NCBI GenBank assembly: GCA_017302775.1
Contig: JAFLDC010000164.1
Span: 1 to 6,399, forward strand
Reading direction: 5' to 3'
DNA from: Sphingomonadales bacterium
GTDB taxonomy: Bacteria > Pseudomonadota > Alphaproteobacteria > Sphingomonadales > Sphingomonadaceae
Length of the DNA stretch: 6,399 bases
A program made the translations under genes and the position numbers. Of this stretch, positions 1-6,353 are shown in pieces (position 1 is the stretch's first letter; each line of letters opens with the position of its first letter). The notes under the pieces are model-generated. The model ran no database searches and had not been told where the DNA came from. It was given only the letters and a program-made list of their open reading frames with translations.

Positions 1-849
1 GTTGACGCGCTGGCGGTCAACGGGTTCGATCCCGAGCAGGAAGAGAGTCTGCTGCATGCGGCAAAATGGCTTCGCCGACTTGGTAACAATCGTGACTTCC
101 TGGGTGATTTTCTGATCAGGGAGCTGGCGCAGCGTCACCGCGATGATCTGCACGACAATGCCTATGGTCCGCAGGTAATGATGCTCGCGCCGCCCAACGG
201 ACAGTTTTTCATCCGTGCCAACATATGGCCGTCTCTTGATGAGCATGCGGTACGTGCCAGCGGCGGCGATGCCTTCGTCCTTGGCCTGCCGCATGATCAC
301 AACTTCAACTTCCTGACACTGGGTTATTTTGGTCCCGGCTACTGGAGCGACTACTATGAATATGACTATGAGGCGGTCATCGGGTATCGCGGCGAGCCCG
401 TTCCTTCCCTGCGCTTTGTCGAACGGTCCCGGTTAGAGCAGGGCAAACTGATGCTGTACCGCGCGCACCGCGACGTGCACGCTCAAGGCGCGGCGGATTC
501 GCTATCGGTATCGCTCAACATCATGCATACCACCGGCGCACAGGGCTGGCTCGATCAATATCGGTTTGATCTGGAGCGGCGCGAAGTATGTGCAATCATC
601 TCGCCCGGGCCGAGCGAATCCTTTCTGAAAGTGGCGGTCGGCCTGGGTAGCGACGAAGCAATCGACCTGGCACAGCGGTTTGCGCGGCGTCATCCCAGCG
701 ACCGGCTTCGGCTGGCCTGCTGGGATGCCTTGGCCGGACGCGAACCTAACATCGCTGCACGCGATGCGCTGTGGCGCGAGGCGGAAGGCGCCGGGAGCCG
801 ACTGGTCGCGATGGAAGCACGGCAACGCCGGGCGGAACTGGTGCCCTAG
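1..849 (+). CDS. Uncharacterised protein with cupin-like His-x-His segment (5' end outside window)
   Basis: The reading frame is open from the first base and ends at TAG 847-849, giving 282 visible residues. No in-frame ATG or GTG occurs before 178, and the first 59 codons read as ordinary protein, so the true start lies upstream. Three parts can be seen: an N-terminal charged, probably helical part (about residues 10-55); a central aromatic-rich, probably beta part with PHDHNF (His98 and His100), a Tyr/Glu/Asp-rich stretch, YRAHRDVH (His156, His160) and NIMH (His176); and a helical C-terminal part (about 205-282) rich in Ala, Arg and Leu. The His-x-His followed by later histidines resembles the two metal-binding motifs of cupin-fold proteins, but this is inference and the spacing does not match the classical cupin motifs closely. 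No signal peptide or membrane segment is visible. It converges on ruvX with a 4-base overlap. Function is unknown; a real protein-coding gene is near certain. Confidence 0.85.
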   Translation, partial: VDALAVNGFDPEQEESLLHAAKWLRRLGNNRDFLGDFLIRELAQRHRDDLHDNAYGPQVMMLAPPNGQFFIRANIWPSLDEHAVRASGGDAFVLGLPHDHNFNFLTLGYFGPGYWSDYYEYDYEAVIGYRGEPVPSLRFVERSRLEQGKLMLYRAHRDVHAQGAADSLSVSLNIMHTTGAQGWLDQYRFDLERREVCAIISPGPSESFLKVAVGLGSDEAIDLAQRFARRHPSDRLRLACWDALAGREPNIAARDALWREAEGAGSRLVAMEARQRRAELVP

Positions 850-1331
850 CTGAAGCCGCCGGCCAAGGCATCGATCGCCGCCTGGAGAATGACCGCGGCC
901 GCGGCAGAATCGATCCGGGTCGCGCGCTTGGCGCGGCTCATATCCTGTCTGATCAGATCACGCTCGGCGCTGGTGGTGGACCACCGCTCATCCCACAACA
1001 GGATCGGCAGACCCACCGCGGTAGACAGATTGCGGGCGTAGGCGCGGCTGGACTGGCTCCGCGGGCCCTCGCTGCCATCCATATTAAGCGGCAGACCCAG
1101 CACGAGACCGGCGATGCTCCGTTCGGTCAGCAGCGTACCCAGCGTCACGCGGTCCGCACTAAATTTGCCGCGCTTCAAAGTCTTGCCGGGTGAGGCAAAT
1201 CGCCATCCCGCGTCGCAAAAGGCGGTACCGATGGTCTGCGTGCCAAGGTCAAGACCCATCAGCGCTCCTCCGGCAGGCAAGGCAGCGCGAAAGTCCAATA
1301 CGCTGGTGGTAATCAGCGCTGGTTCTGCCAT
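846..1331 (-). CDS. ruvX: RuvX/YqgF-family putative pre-16S rRNA nuclease / Holliday junction resolvase homologue
   Basis: This encodes 161 residues of the RuvX (YqgF) RNase H-like family. Members have been linked to 5' processing of 16S rRNA precursor and, by fold, to Holliday junction resolution. Visible motifs are GLDLGTQTIG (Asp28), LVLGLPLNMDGSEGPR (about 76-91), LWDERWST (Glu115) and IDSAAAAVIL (Asp141), which together supply the acidic Asp-Glu-Asp triad expected of the family. I chose the ATG at 1331 because it begins MAEPALITT just ahead of the conserved strand; a Met at 1373 would add 14 residues and run deeper into the hydrolase gene. The Shine-Dalgarno is weak, and the start lies 19 bases inside the hydrolase gene, suggesting coupled translation. 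It is the last gene of the leftward array, and its TAG stop overlaps that of the convergent gene in a CTAG. Confidence 0.93.
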   Translation of the reverse strand: MAEPALITTSVLDFRAALPAGGALMGLDLGTQTIGTAFCDAGWRFASPGKTLKRGKFSADRVTLGTLLTERSIAGLVLGLPLNMDGSEGPRSQSSRAYARNLSTAVGLPILLWDERWSTTSAERDLIRQDMSRAKRATRIDSAAAAVILQAAIDALAGGFS

Positions 1332-2434
1332 GCCGCTACCCGCCGCGCAAAGTCCTGCCGCAACGGCAACCAATAGAGCGCATAATCGTAAACGTGATAG
1401 TTGCCGCCCGGCAGCACGAATGGCCCCAGATCCGGTCCGGTACCGATCCGCAGCGAGCCGTCAGGCGCACAGGAGGCACCCACGAGTCCCGGCGTCAACG
1501 TGGCCGTTTCGAACTTGAGGTCCGGGACGATCCCCCCGGCATTGGCACTGGCTGGTGCGGAGCCACCAATCCCGCCGGTCAAGGGATTCGAACAGAGATA
1601 GTCCGGTTGTCCTGCAGCCGCTTCGTGTCCGGCGAACCGTTCATAGGCTTCGCGCATCATCGTGGTGTCGGCCTGATCTGCAAACGACAGGAAACTGATC
1701 ACACAACGGGATTGGTCGGGTGCGGAGCAGGCGGGCAGGCCCATGCCTGGCAGATCTCGCTTGCGGTCCACCACCCAGCCGACTGCATAGACCGCCGCGA
1801 TCCGGCGGGAGAGCGGCGTCCCGGCAATTTTCTCGGCCAGCAGGCGCTTGAGGATAAACGCACCCTGGCTGTGTCCCGCCAGAATGATCGGTCGATTGGC
1901 CGGTTGTGCGGCTACAAATGCATCGAAAGCCTCGGCCACGTCGGCATAGGCAAGATTGTGGGCCTGCTTTGCTTCCGGAGCGTCGGTTGCGAATGCCCCA
2001 AAGGTCGCCTGGCGATAGCGCGGGGCCCAGACTTCGCGAGCGGCCCCGAATACGCTGGCAATACCGCGCACCGTGATGGCGCTGATCCGATTTGCATCGG
2101 GATCGTCCAGCGGTGCATTCCAGTGCGCCTTCTTGAGATAGCTGGTCGGATGAACGAAAAACACCGCCGCATTCAGGCCACCGGCTTCCTCAGCGGTCGG
2201 GTTGAAGCCCTCAGGCTTCCACTGCACCAGCGCTTGACCGGGGTCGCCGGGACGCGCGAGCCACAACGCCGGGTCGGCATAGGCGTTGGGTTTGAGCGCC
2301 GGCTGCGCCTCAAAGGTGCGGTCGGGGGTAAAGCTGAGCCGGGTTAGCTGGTCGGGGTAGAAGGCCAGGGCGATCCTGGCACCGATGTAAAGGACGATGC
2401 AAACTGCGATGAAATAGAGGAACTTGCGTGCCAC
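1313..2434 (-). CDS. DUF3089-type alpha/beta hydrolase, membrane-anchored or exported
   Basis: The product has 373 residues. Residues 5-25 form a hydrophobic segment after a basic start (MARK), suggesting a signal anchor or uncleaved signal peptide, with the catalytic domain outside the cytoplasm. The body fits the DUF3089 family of alpha/beta hydrolases: FFVHPTSY (92-99), a tryptophan- and arginine-rich segment with WAPRYRQA (136-143), the nucleophile elbow GHSQG (187-191, Ser189) and a C-terminal HVYDYALYW (347-355) whose His347 is the probable catalytic histidine. Cys236, Cys244, Cys281 and Cys322 could form disulfides if it is exported. The substrate is unknown; an esterase or lipase-like activity is inferred from the fold. 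The start is a GTG 3 bases after the permease stop with no convincing Shine-Dalgarno, so reinitiation by ribosomes leaving the permease gene is likely. Confidence 0.88.
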   Translation of the reverse strand: MARKFLYFIAVCIVLYIGARIALAFYPDQLTRLSFTPDRTFEAQPALKPNAYADPALWLARPGDPGQALVQWKPEGFNPTAEEAGGLNAAVFFVHPTSYLKKAHWNAPLDDPDANRISAITVRGIASVFGAAREVWAPRYRQATFGAFATDAPEAKQAHNLAYADVAEAFDAFVAAQPANRPIILAGHSQGAFILKRLLAEKIAGTPLSRRIAAVYAVGWVVDRKRDLPGMGLPACSAPDQSRCVISFLSFADQADTTMMREAYERFAGHEAAAGQPDYLCSNPLTGGIGGSAPASANAGGIVPDLKFETATLTPGLVGASCAPDGSLRIGTGPDLGPFVLPGGNYHVYDYALYWLPLRQDFARRVAAWQNQR

Positions 2435-2437
2435 AGT

Positions 2438-3514
2438 TCAGCTGCTTTCATTCTTTTCTGACTGGCGTTCGAGGGCAACCTTGAGCATCGCCACCAGCGG
2501 ATCGGCCATCATCAGGCCAAGCAGACCAAACAGCGCCCCCATGATGAGCTGCGCGCCAAGCACCAGCGCCGGGGCCAGGTCCGCGGTCTTTTTGGCAACC
2601 ATCGGGACGATGACATTGCCGTCAATAATGTGGACCGTAACGTAGACGACGATGCAATAGATGCCCATCTCAACACCGCCTGAAAATCCTACCATGATCA
2701 TCAGGGCGCCGGAAATCGGCGCACCAATGTTAGGCAAGAAGGCGAGAAGGCCGGTGAGCAGGCCAAGCAGTGCGGCCATCGGCACCCCGTAGAACGCCAG
2801 CAAGGCCCAGGTTGCCACGCCTTCGATCCCCATGCCGAGCAGCCGGCCAGCCAGTAATCGCCGCAGGGTCTGGCCCATGATCATGGCCGTCCCCTCGAAA
2901 TGCTCGCGCTGGCCTTGCGGCAACAGCCATGCAAAACCGCGTCGGTAAAGTTGCGGTTCCGCAGCGAAGTAAATTGCCATGACGGCGATCAGAAATGCAG
3001 TGGTCAGTCCGCCGATCACCCCGCCTACTGCGCTGGTCAATTGACCAACGCCGCCCACCACTTTGTCCAGCAGGCCTTGCGCCGATTGCATGTCGTATTT
3101 GACGCCGTGGCCGCGCAGCCAATCCAGCGCGCGCATGGTCTGCGCCTCAACAATGCCGGGTAGCTGGGCTGCCTGTGTCGCGATCTGGTTGCCCGCGAAC
3201 ATAATGGTCCACAACAGAAAGGCGAGTGCGAGCAGCAGCACGATCGTCACGCGCCAGGCCCGCCCGATCGGGAGCACGCGGCCTAGCAACCGGGCTCCGC
3301 CGTCGATCATTGCCGCCAAGACCATCCCGCCGAAGATCACCAGCAGGGGCTGCGCCAGGTAGATCGCCAGGGCCAGCAGCGCCGCCATGCCCAGCCAGAC
3401 GGCGGCCCGCTTGGCTTCTGTCCGCAGCAAGGGATCGGAAATGTCAGTCGGCCCGGCGACGGTTGTCGTATCGGGAACGATCGGACGGGGCGTGCGGGCG
3501 GGGCGGCGGGGCAT
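2438..3514 (-). CDS. AI-2E family permease (UPF0118/PerM-like)
   Basis: A 358-residue polytopic inner-membrane protein of the AI-2E transporter family. Hydrophobic segments lie at about 38-70 (two), 88-108, 160-186, 225-280 (several), 283-296 and 315-348, separated by the larger soluble loop (about 110-158) normal for the family. The motifs FLPNIGAPISG (259-269), DGNVIVP (298-304) and the small-residue-rich PALVLGAQ to ADPL region (315-340) are typical. Family members include E. coli TqsA, linked to autoinducer-2 export, and Na+/H+ antiporters, so a quorum-sensing role should not be assumed. I chose the ATG at 3514: it is preceded by AAGGA at good spacing and its A pairs with the last base of the lepB stop (TAATG). 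The frame stays open to a Met at 3583, but that extension lies inside lepB and reads unlike a membrane-protein start. Confidence 0.92.
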   Translation of the reverse strand: MPRRPARTPRPIVPDTTTVAGPTDISDPLLRTEAKRAAVWLGMAALLALAIYLAQPLLVIFGGMVLAAMIDGGARLLGRVLPIGRAWRVTIVLLLALAFLLWTIMFAGNQIATQAAQLPGIVEAQTMRALDWLRGHGVKYDMQSAQGLLDKVVGGVGQLTSAVGGVIGGLTTAFLIAVMAIYFAAEPQLYRRGFAWLLPQGQREHFEGTAMIMGQTLRRLLAGRLLGMGIEGVATWALLAFYGVPMAALLGLLTGLLAFLPNIGAPISGALMIMVGFSGGVEMGIYCIVVYVTVHIIDGNVIVPMVAKKTADLAPALVLGAQLIMGALFGLLGLMMADPLVAMLKVALERQSEKNESS

Positions 3515-4449
3515 TATTTGTCCTTGGTCAGATGCACTGGCCGAAGGCTGGTCCACGATCGACCAGAACGCAAGGAATTCCACCAGCTTAGCGGACTCCA
3601 GGTCTGGCCGCCATCAAGCGAGAAGGTGATGAACTCGGCCCGTCCGCCAACATCAGACAGCGGCACCGGCCCTCCCAATCCTTCGGACATGATCGGGACA
3701 CGGCTGTCTGCGGAATGATTGCGATTGTCGCCCATCAGGAACACATGGCCAGCCGGGACAGTGATCTCGGCGAAATTGTCGACCATTGCGTCTGACCGTT
3801 CGTGGATGATCAGGTAAGTCGCGCCGTTCGGCATGGTTTCGCGCAACGTCGGTAATTCATACACCTCGCGGCCCGAGGGCAGCTTGGTACGGTAGCCGAG
3901 GAAATCCTCATAGCAATGGTATGATGGCCGCCGGTCGCTGCACATCAGCTTGGGGTCCGCGGGGAGTTGCAGCGCGGGCTCAACGTCCTGCGGCACTGGC
4001 TTGCCGTTAAGGACAATCTGCCCGCCAACAACCGCGATCCGGTCCCCCGGGAGGGCTACAACCCGCTTGATCAGATCGTCATTACGGTTGCGCGGGACCA
4101 CAATCACAATGTCGCCGTATGTCGGCGTACCAGGCAGCACCCGCCACGTCCCCCGCGGCAAAACGTGAAAGCTGGCCGAGGCCCAGTTCCAGCCGTACGG
4201 AAACTTCGAGACGATCAGACGGTCACCGACCAGCAGGTTGGGCATCATCGAAATCGAAGGGATGTAGAACGGCTTGGCGATGAAACTGTGGAACGCCAAC
4301 ACCGCCAGCAGCATCAGTGCCAGTCCGCGAATTTCGCCGATCCAGTCGATCGGATCCTTCAACGGTGCGTCGATCGCTTCCAGAAGCGGCGCTTCGGGTC
4401 GAGATTCCGCTGCGGTGTCGGGTACGGCCGGGGAATTCGGATCAGTCAC
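3514..4449 (-). CDS. lepB: Signal peptidase I
   Basis: The product (311 residues) is the membrane-bound Ser/Lys protease that removes signal peptides from proteins exported by Sec or Tat. One transmembrane segment is seen at about 41-58, after a soluble N-terminus rich in Pro, Glu and Ala. Box B is [14 protein letters not shown] (63-76) with nucleophile Ser67, box D is [11 protein letters not shown] (126-136) with general base Lys128, and box E is [11 protein letters not shown] (240-250). The residue between the two serines is Ile where E. coli has Gly. Cys170 and Cys179 sit where E. coli LepB has its disulfide-forming pair, so a periplasmic disulfide is plausible. The start is a GTG overlapping the acpS stop as GTGA, with GAGG about 10 bases upstream; the stop overlaps the permease start. 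A second hydrophobic segment, present in E. coli LepB, is absent. Confidence 0.97.
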   Translation of the reverse strand: MTDPNSPAVPDTAAESRPEAPLLEAIDAPLKDPIDWIGEIRGLALMLLAVLAFHSFIAKPFYIPSISMMPNLLVGDRLIVSKFPYGWNWASASFHVLPRGTWRVLPGTPTYGDIVIVVPRNRNDDLIKRVVALPGDRIAVVGGQIVLNGKPVPQDVEPALQLPADPKLMCSDRRPSYHCYEDFLGYRTKLPSGREVYELPTLRETMPNGATYLIIHERSDAMVDNFAEITVPAGHVFLMGDNRNHSADSRVPIMSEGLGGPVPLSDVGGRAEFITFSLDGGQTWSPLSWWNSLRSGRSWTSLRPVHLTKDK

Positions 4450-4847
4450 AGTTTACGGGCCTCGATAACGACAAAGGCCTGGGCCCATGGGTGGTCGTCC
4501 GTTAACGTCAGATGGATCACCGCCTCATGTCCAGCGGGCGTGATCGCAGCAAGGCGGGCTGCCGCGCCGCCGGCAAGGTGCAGGGTGGGTGCGCCGGAAC
4601 GGGCGTTGACCACACCGATGTCTTTCATGAAGACCCCGGCTTTGAAGCCGGTGCCGACTGCCTTGGAGAACGCTTCCTTCGCCGCGAACCGCTTGGCCAG
4701 GGTACCCGCCTTGGTGAAGGGGCGTGAATTGCCCTTGGTACGCTCCGTTTCGGTGAACACGCGCTTCTCAAAACGATCACCCCAGCGCTCCAGCGAGTTC
4801 TGGATGCGTTCGATGTTGCAGAGGTCCGAACCGATGGCGAGGATCAC
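4446..4847 (-). CDS. acpS: Holo-[acyl-carrier-protein] synthase
   Basis: A cytoplasmic enzyme that transfers 4'-phosphopantetheine from coenzyme A to a serine of acyl carrier protein, making ACP competent for fatty acid synthesis. The 133 residues are close to the family's usual 120-130. Diagnostic motifs are the N-terminal [11 protein letters not shown] (5-15), with Mg2+ ligand Asp8, and [15 protein letters not shown] (53-67), with the second metal ligand Glu58. FTETE (31-35) and the C-terminal HLTLTDD strand also fit. The GTG start overlaps the pdxJ stop as GTGA and lacks a clear Shine-Dalgarno, so translation probably depends on pdxJ. Adjacency to pdxJ is widespread in proteobacteria, which supports the assignment. 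Confidence 0.97.
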   Translation of the reverse strand: MILAIGSDLCNIERIQNSLERWGDRFEKRVFTETERTKGNSRPFTKAGTLAKRFAAKEAFSKAVGTGFKAGVFMKDIGVVNARSGAPTLHLAGGAAARLAAITPAGHEAVIHLTLTDDHPWAQAFVVIEARKL

Positions 4848-5572
4848 CGCGCTGCGTCCATCAGTTCGCGCATTTTCAGCACGGCCGGCTCAAGTCCGCA
4901 GAAAATCGCCTCACCGATCAGGTAGTGGCCGATGTTAAGCTCGGCTAGTTGAGGGATCGCGGCGATGGGTTGGACATTGTCATAGGTCAGGCCGTGGCCG
5001 GCGTGGGGCTCGATCCCGTTTTTGGCGGCGAGTGCCGCCATATTGGCCAGACGGCTGAGTTCGTGGGCAACCGCATCGCCAGTGGCATGGGCATATTCCC
5101 CGGTGTGCAATTCGACAACCGGCGCCTTGAGCATCATGGCGGCTTCGATCTGGCGCTCGTCTGGTGCAATAAACAGGCTGACGCGGATACCGGCGTCGCT
5201 GAGGCGCTGGACCATCGGATAAAGCCGGTTGTGCTGCCCCGCTGCATCGAGCCCGCCTTCGGTTGTGCGCTCCTCACGCCGTTCGGGAACGATACAGGCG
5301 GCGTGTGGCCGGTGACGCAGCGCGATGGCGAGCATTTCGTCCGTCGCCGCCATTTCCAGGTTAAGGGGCAAACTGGTCGCCGCCTGAATACGGGCAAGAT
5401 CGTCATCGCGGATATGGCGACGATCCTCGCGCAGATGCGCGGTGATCCCGTCGCCGCAGCGTGCCACGATCTCCGCCGCGCGGACCGGATCGGGATGATC
5501 CCCGCCCCGCGCATTGCGGATCGTGGCGACATGATCGATGTTCACACCAAGGCGAAGGTGAGGCAGCGTCAC
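4844..5572 (-). CDS. pdxJ: Pyridoxine 5'-phosphate synthase
   Basis: PdxJ condenses 1-deoxy-D-xylulose 5-phosphate with 3-amino-1-hydroxyacetone 1-phosphate to give pyridoxine 5'-phosphate, the ring-forming step of the DXP-dependent vitamin B6 route. The 242 residues match the family length and TIM-barrel pattern: [17 protein letters not shown] (8-24), [12 protein letters not shown] (43-54, His46), LNLEMAAT (70-77, Glu73), IVPERREE (94-101), VELHTGEYA (153-161), [11 protein letters not shown] (190-200, His193) and the phosphate-binding end [10 protein letters not shown] (214-223). His46, Glu73 and His193 correspond to the catalytic residues described for the E. coli enzyme. The start is a GTG overlapping the pyrE stop as GTGA. 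The nearest purine-rich stretch, AGGGAG, is about 12 bases upstream, a poor distance, so coupling to pyrE is likely. Confidence 0.98.
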   Translation of the reverse strand: MTLPHLRLGVNIDHVATIRNARGGDHPDPVRAAEIVARCGDGITAHLREDRRHIRDDDLARIQAATSLPLNLEMAATDEMLAIALRHRPHAACIVPERREERTTEGGLDAAGQHNRLYPMVQRLSDAGIRVSLFIAPDERQIEAAMMLKAPVVELHTGEYAHATGDAVAHELSRLANMAALAAKNGIEPHAGHGLTYDNVQPIAAIPQLAELNIGHYLIGEAIFCGLEPAVLKMRELMDAAR

Positions 5573-6153
5573 GGTTCGGCGCGGCTCCCTGGTTTCACGG
5601 GTGTGGTTCCGGCGAGTTCCGGTGGAAGATCGTCAGGTGCATAGGTAGGGAAGTTGATGGCGAGCAACGGAAAGAACGGCACGCCGATATCGACTGACCC
5701 GGCGGTGCGATCGACCAATGCCGCCGCCGCGATCACTTCTCCGCCTGCCTCTGAAATGGCGCGGATCGCTTCTTTGCTCGACAGGCCGGTGGTGATGACA
5801 TCCTCTACCATCAGCACCTTGTCCCCCGGTTCAAGGGTAAACCCGCGGCGCAGTTCGAACGACCCGGTCGGCCGCTCAACGAACATCGCCTCGACTCCGA
5901 GCGCGCGGCCCATTTCGTGGCCGATGATCACCCCGCCCATCGCCGGAGACACGACCTTCGCGATGTCCTTGCGCAGTTCGCGGGGGATTCGCGCGGCCAG
6001 CGCGGCAGCCAGGCGGCTGGCCCGCATCGGATCCATCAGCACCCTGGCGCATTGCAGGTAGTGTGCGCTGTGACGCCCTGATGATAACAGGAAATGGCCT
6101 TCGAGCAGGGCTTTACTGGCCCGAAACTCGGCCAGAACCTCTTCATCCTGCAT
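5569..6153 (-). CDS. pyrE: Orotate phosphoribosyltransferase
   Basis: PyrE joins orotate to PRPP to form orotidine 5'-monophosphate in de novo pyrimidine synthesis, in the cytoplasm. The 194 residues include the PRPP-binding signature [14 protein letters not shown] (113-126), the [12 protein letters not shown] segment near the N-terminus (24-35), [19 protein letters not shown] (67-85), the substrate-loop residues FVERP (91-95) and ELRRGF (100-105). It belongs to the shorter OPRT type, not the approximately 213-residue E. coli type. The ATG at 6153 is supported by AAAGGTGA at 6168-6161, with 7 bases to the start, the best ribosome binding site in the array. It is the promoter-proximal gene. 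No attenuator or UMP-responsive structure is evident in the short leader. Confidence 0.97.
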   Translation of the reverse strand: MQDEEVLAEFRASKALLEGHFLLSSGRHSAHYLQCARVLMDPMRASRLAAALAARIPRELRKDIAKVVSPAMGGVIIGHEMGRALGVEAMFVERPTGSFELRRGFTLEPGDKVLMVEDVITTGLSSKEAIRAISEAGGEVIAAAALVDRTAGSVDIGVPFFPLLAINFPTYAPDDLPPELAGTTPVKPGSRAEP

Positions 6154-6160
6154 TTTGTAA

Positions 6161-6168
6161 TCACCTTT
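6161..6168 (-). promoter_or_regulatory. Ribosome binding site of pyrE
   Basis: On the minus strand AAAGGTGA lies 7 bases before the pyrE ATG. It matches the anti-Shine-Dalgarno core AAGG and fixes the pyrE start, since the upstream in-frame codons contain no better initiator before a TGA. It is the strongest such site in the array, consistent with pyrE being the entry point for ribosomes. Confidence 0.75.
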
Positions 6169-6190
6169 CGAGTCGTTCGCCCATGGGTGA

Positions 6191-6217
6191 GAAATAGCTG
6201 TCCATGCGCTTTGTCAA
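6191..6217 (-). promoter_or_regulatory. Candidate sigma-70-type promoter for the pyrE operon
   Basis: On the minus strand a perfect TTGACA (6217-6212) is followed after 15 bases by TATTTC (6196-6191). The -35 match is strong. The -10 is weak and the spacing 1-2 bases short; ATTTCT (6195-6190) with a 16-base spacer is an alternative. Transcription would begin near 6184, leaving about 30 bases of leader before the pyrE ATG. This is the only obvious promoter position upstream of the array. Confidence 0.45.
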
Positions 6218-6228
6218 AAATTCCCCTA

Positions 6229-6247
6229 GAGGCGCTTGAGGTGCCTC
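6229..6247. repeat. Small dyad between the divergent promoter candidates
   Basis: GAGGCGC, a 5-base loop TTGAG, then GTGCCTC form a 7-pair inverted repeat if one G-U pair is allowed (6 of 7 symmetric as DNA). It is not followed by a T-run on either strand close enough to act as an intrinsic terminator. It sits 11 bases upstream of the minus-strand TTGACA and contains the candidate plus-strand -35, so an operator is possible. Chance occurrence in GC-rich DNA is also possible. Confidence 0.3.
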
Positions 6248-6264
6248 GCAAGCGCGCGTATAGG
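6236..6264 (+). promoter_or_regulatory. Candidate rightward promoter (divergent)
   Basis: TTGAGG (6236-6241) and TATAGG (6259-6264) are separated by exactly 17 bases, each matching 4 of 6 consensus positions. Transcription would start near 6271 and yield a leader of about 83 bases before the candidate ATG at 6354. The region 6265-6353 holds no other structure I can support. This promoter call depends on the gene at 6354 being real. Confidence 0.35.
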
Positions 6265-6353
6265 CCCGGGGAATCCGAAAAAATCCCACGGGGGCGGAGG
6301 GGGCGATTGTGGGCTTCAGCCGACCGGGACAGACAGCAAGAGCAAGAGGGACG

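Larger units (their letters stand above)
846..6153 (-). other. Predicted seven-gene operon pyrE-pdxJ-acpS-lepB-permease-hydrolase-ruvX
   Basis: All seven genes run leftward and every junction overlaps or has at most 3 bases between genes. The junctions are pyrE/pdxJ GTGA, pdxJ/acpS GTGA, acpS/lepB GTGA, lepB/permease TAATG, permease/hydrolase a 3-base gap and hydrolase/ruvX a 19-base overlap. No intergenic space exists for a promoter or terminator within the array, so a single transcript from the region upstream of pyrE is the simplest reading. Internal promoters inside coding sequence cannot be excluded. No terminator hairpin was found at the ruvX end; termination would have to occur inside the convergent gene. 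Confidence 0.8.

Noticed and set aside
1332..1373. A 14-residue N-terminal extension of RuvX
   Set aside because: It would lengthen the overlap with the hydrolase to about 60 bases and adds no conserved sequence; the ATG at 1331 fits family length better.
1394..2347. A 317-codon plus-strand open frame opposite the hydrolase gene
   Set aside because: It lies wholly antisense to a gene with clear alpha/beta hydrolase motifs, its translation is Arg/Gly-rich without recognisable domains, and such frames are expected in GC-rich DNA.
3515..3583. A 23-residue N-terminal extension of the AI-2E permease from a Met at 3583
   Set aside because: It would lie inside lepB, whereas the ATG at 3514 has a good Shine-Dalgarno and the common TAATG coupling arrangement.
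3967..4938. A 323-codon plus-strand open frame opposite lepB, acpS and part of pdxJ
   Set aside because: It crosses three conserved genes on the other strand and its composition (Arg, Gln, Pro-rich) is that of an antisense shadow.
4949..5644. A 231-codon plus-strand open frame opposite pdxJ and the 3' end of pyrE
   Set aside because: It is antisense to unmistakable PdxJ motifs; no independent motif or start signal supports it.
6285..6313. CCCAC and GTGGG inverted repeat in the leader region
   Set aside because: Only five base pairs around a 19-base loop, with no T-run; not distinguishable from chance.
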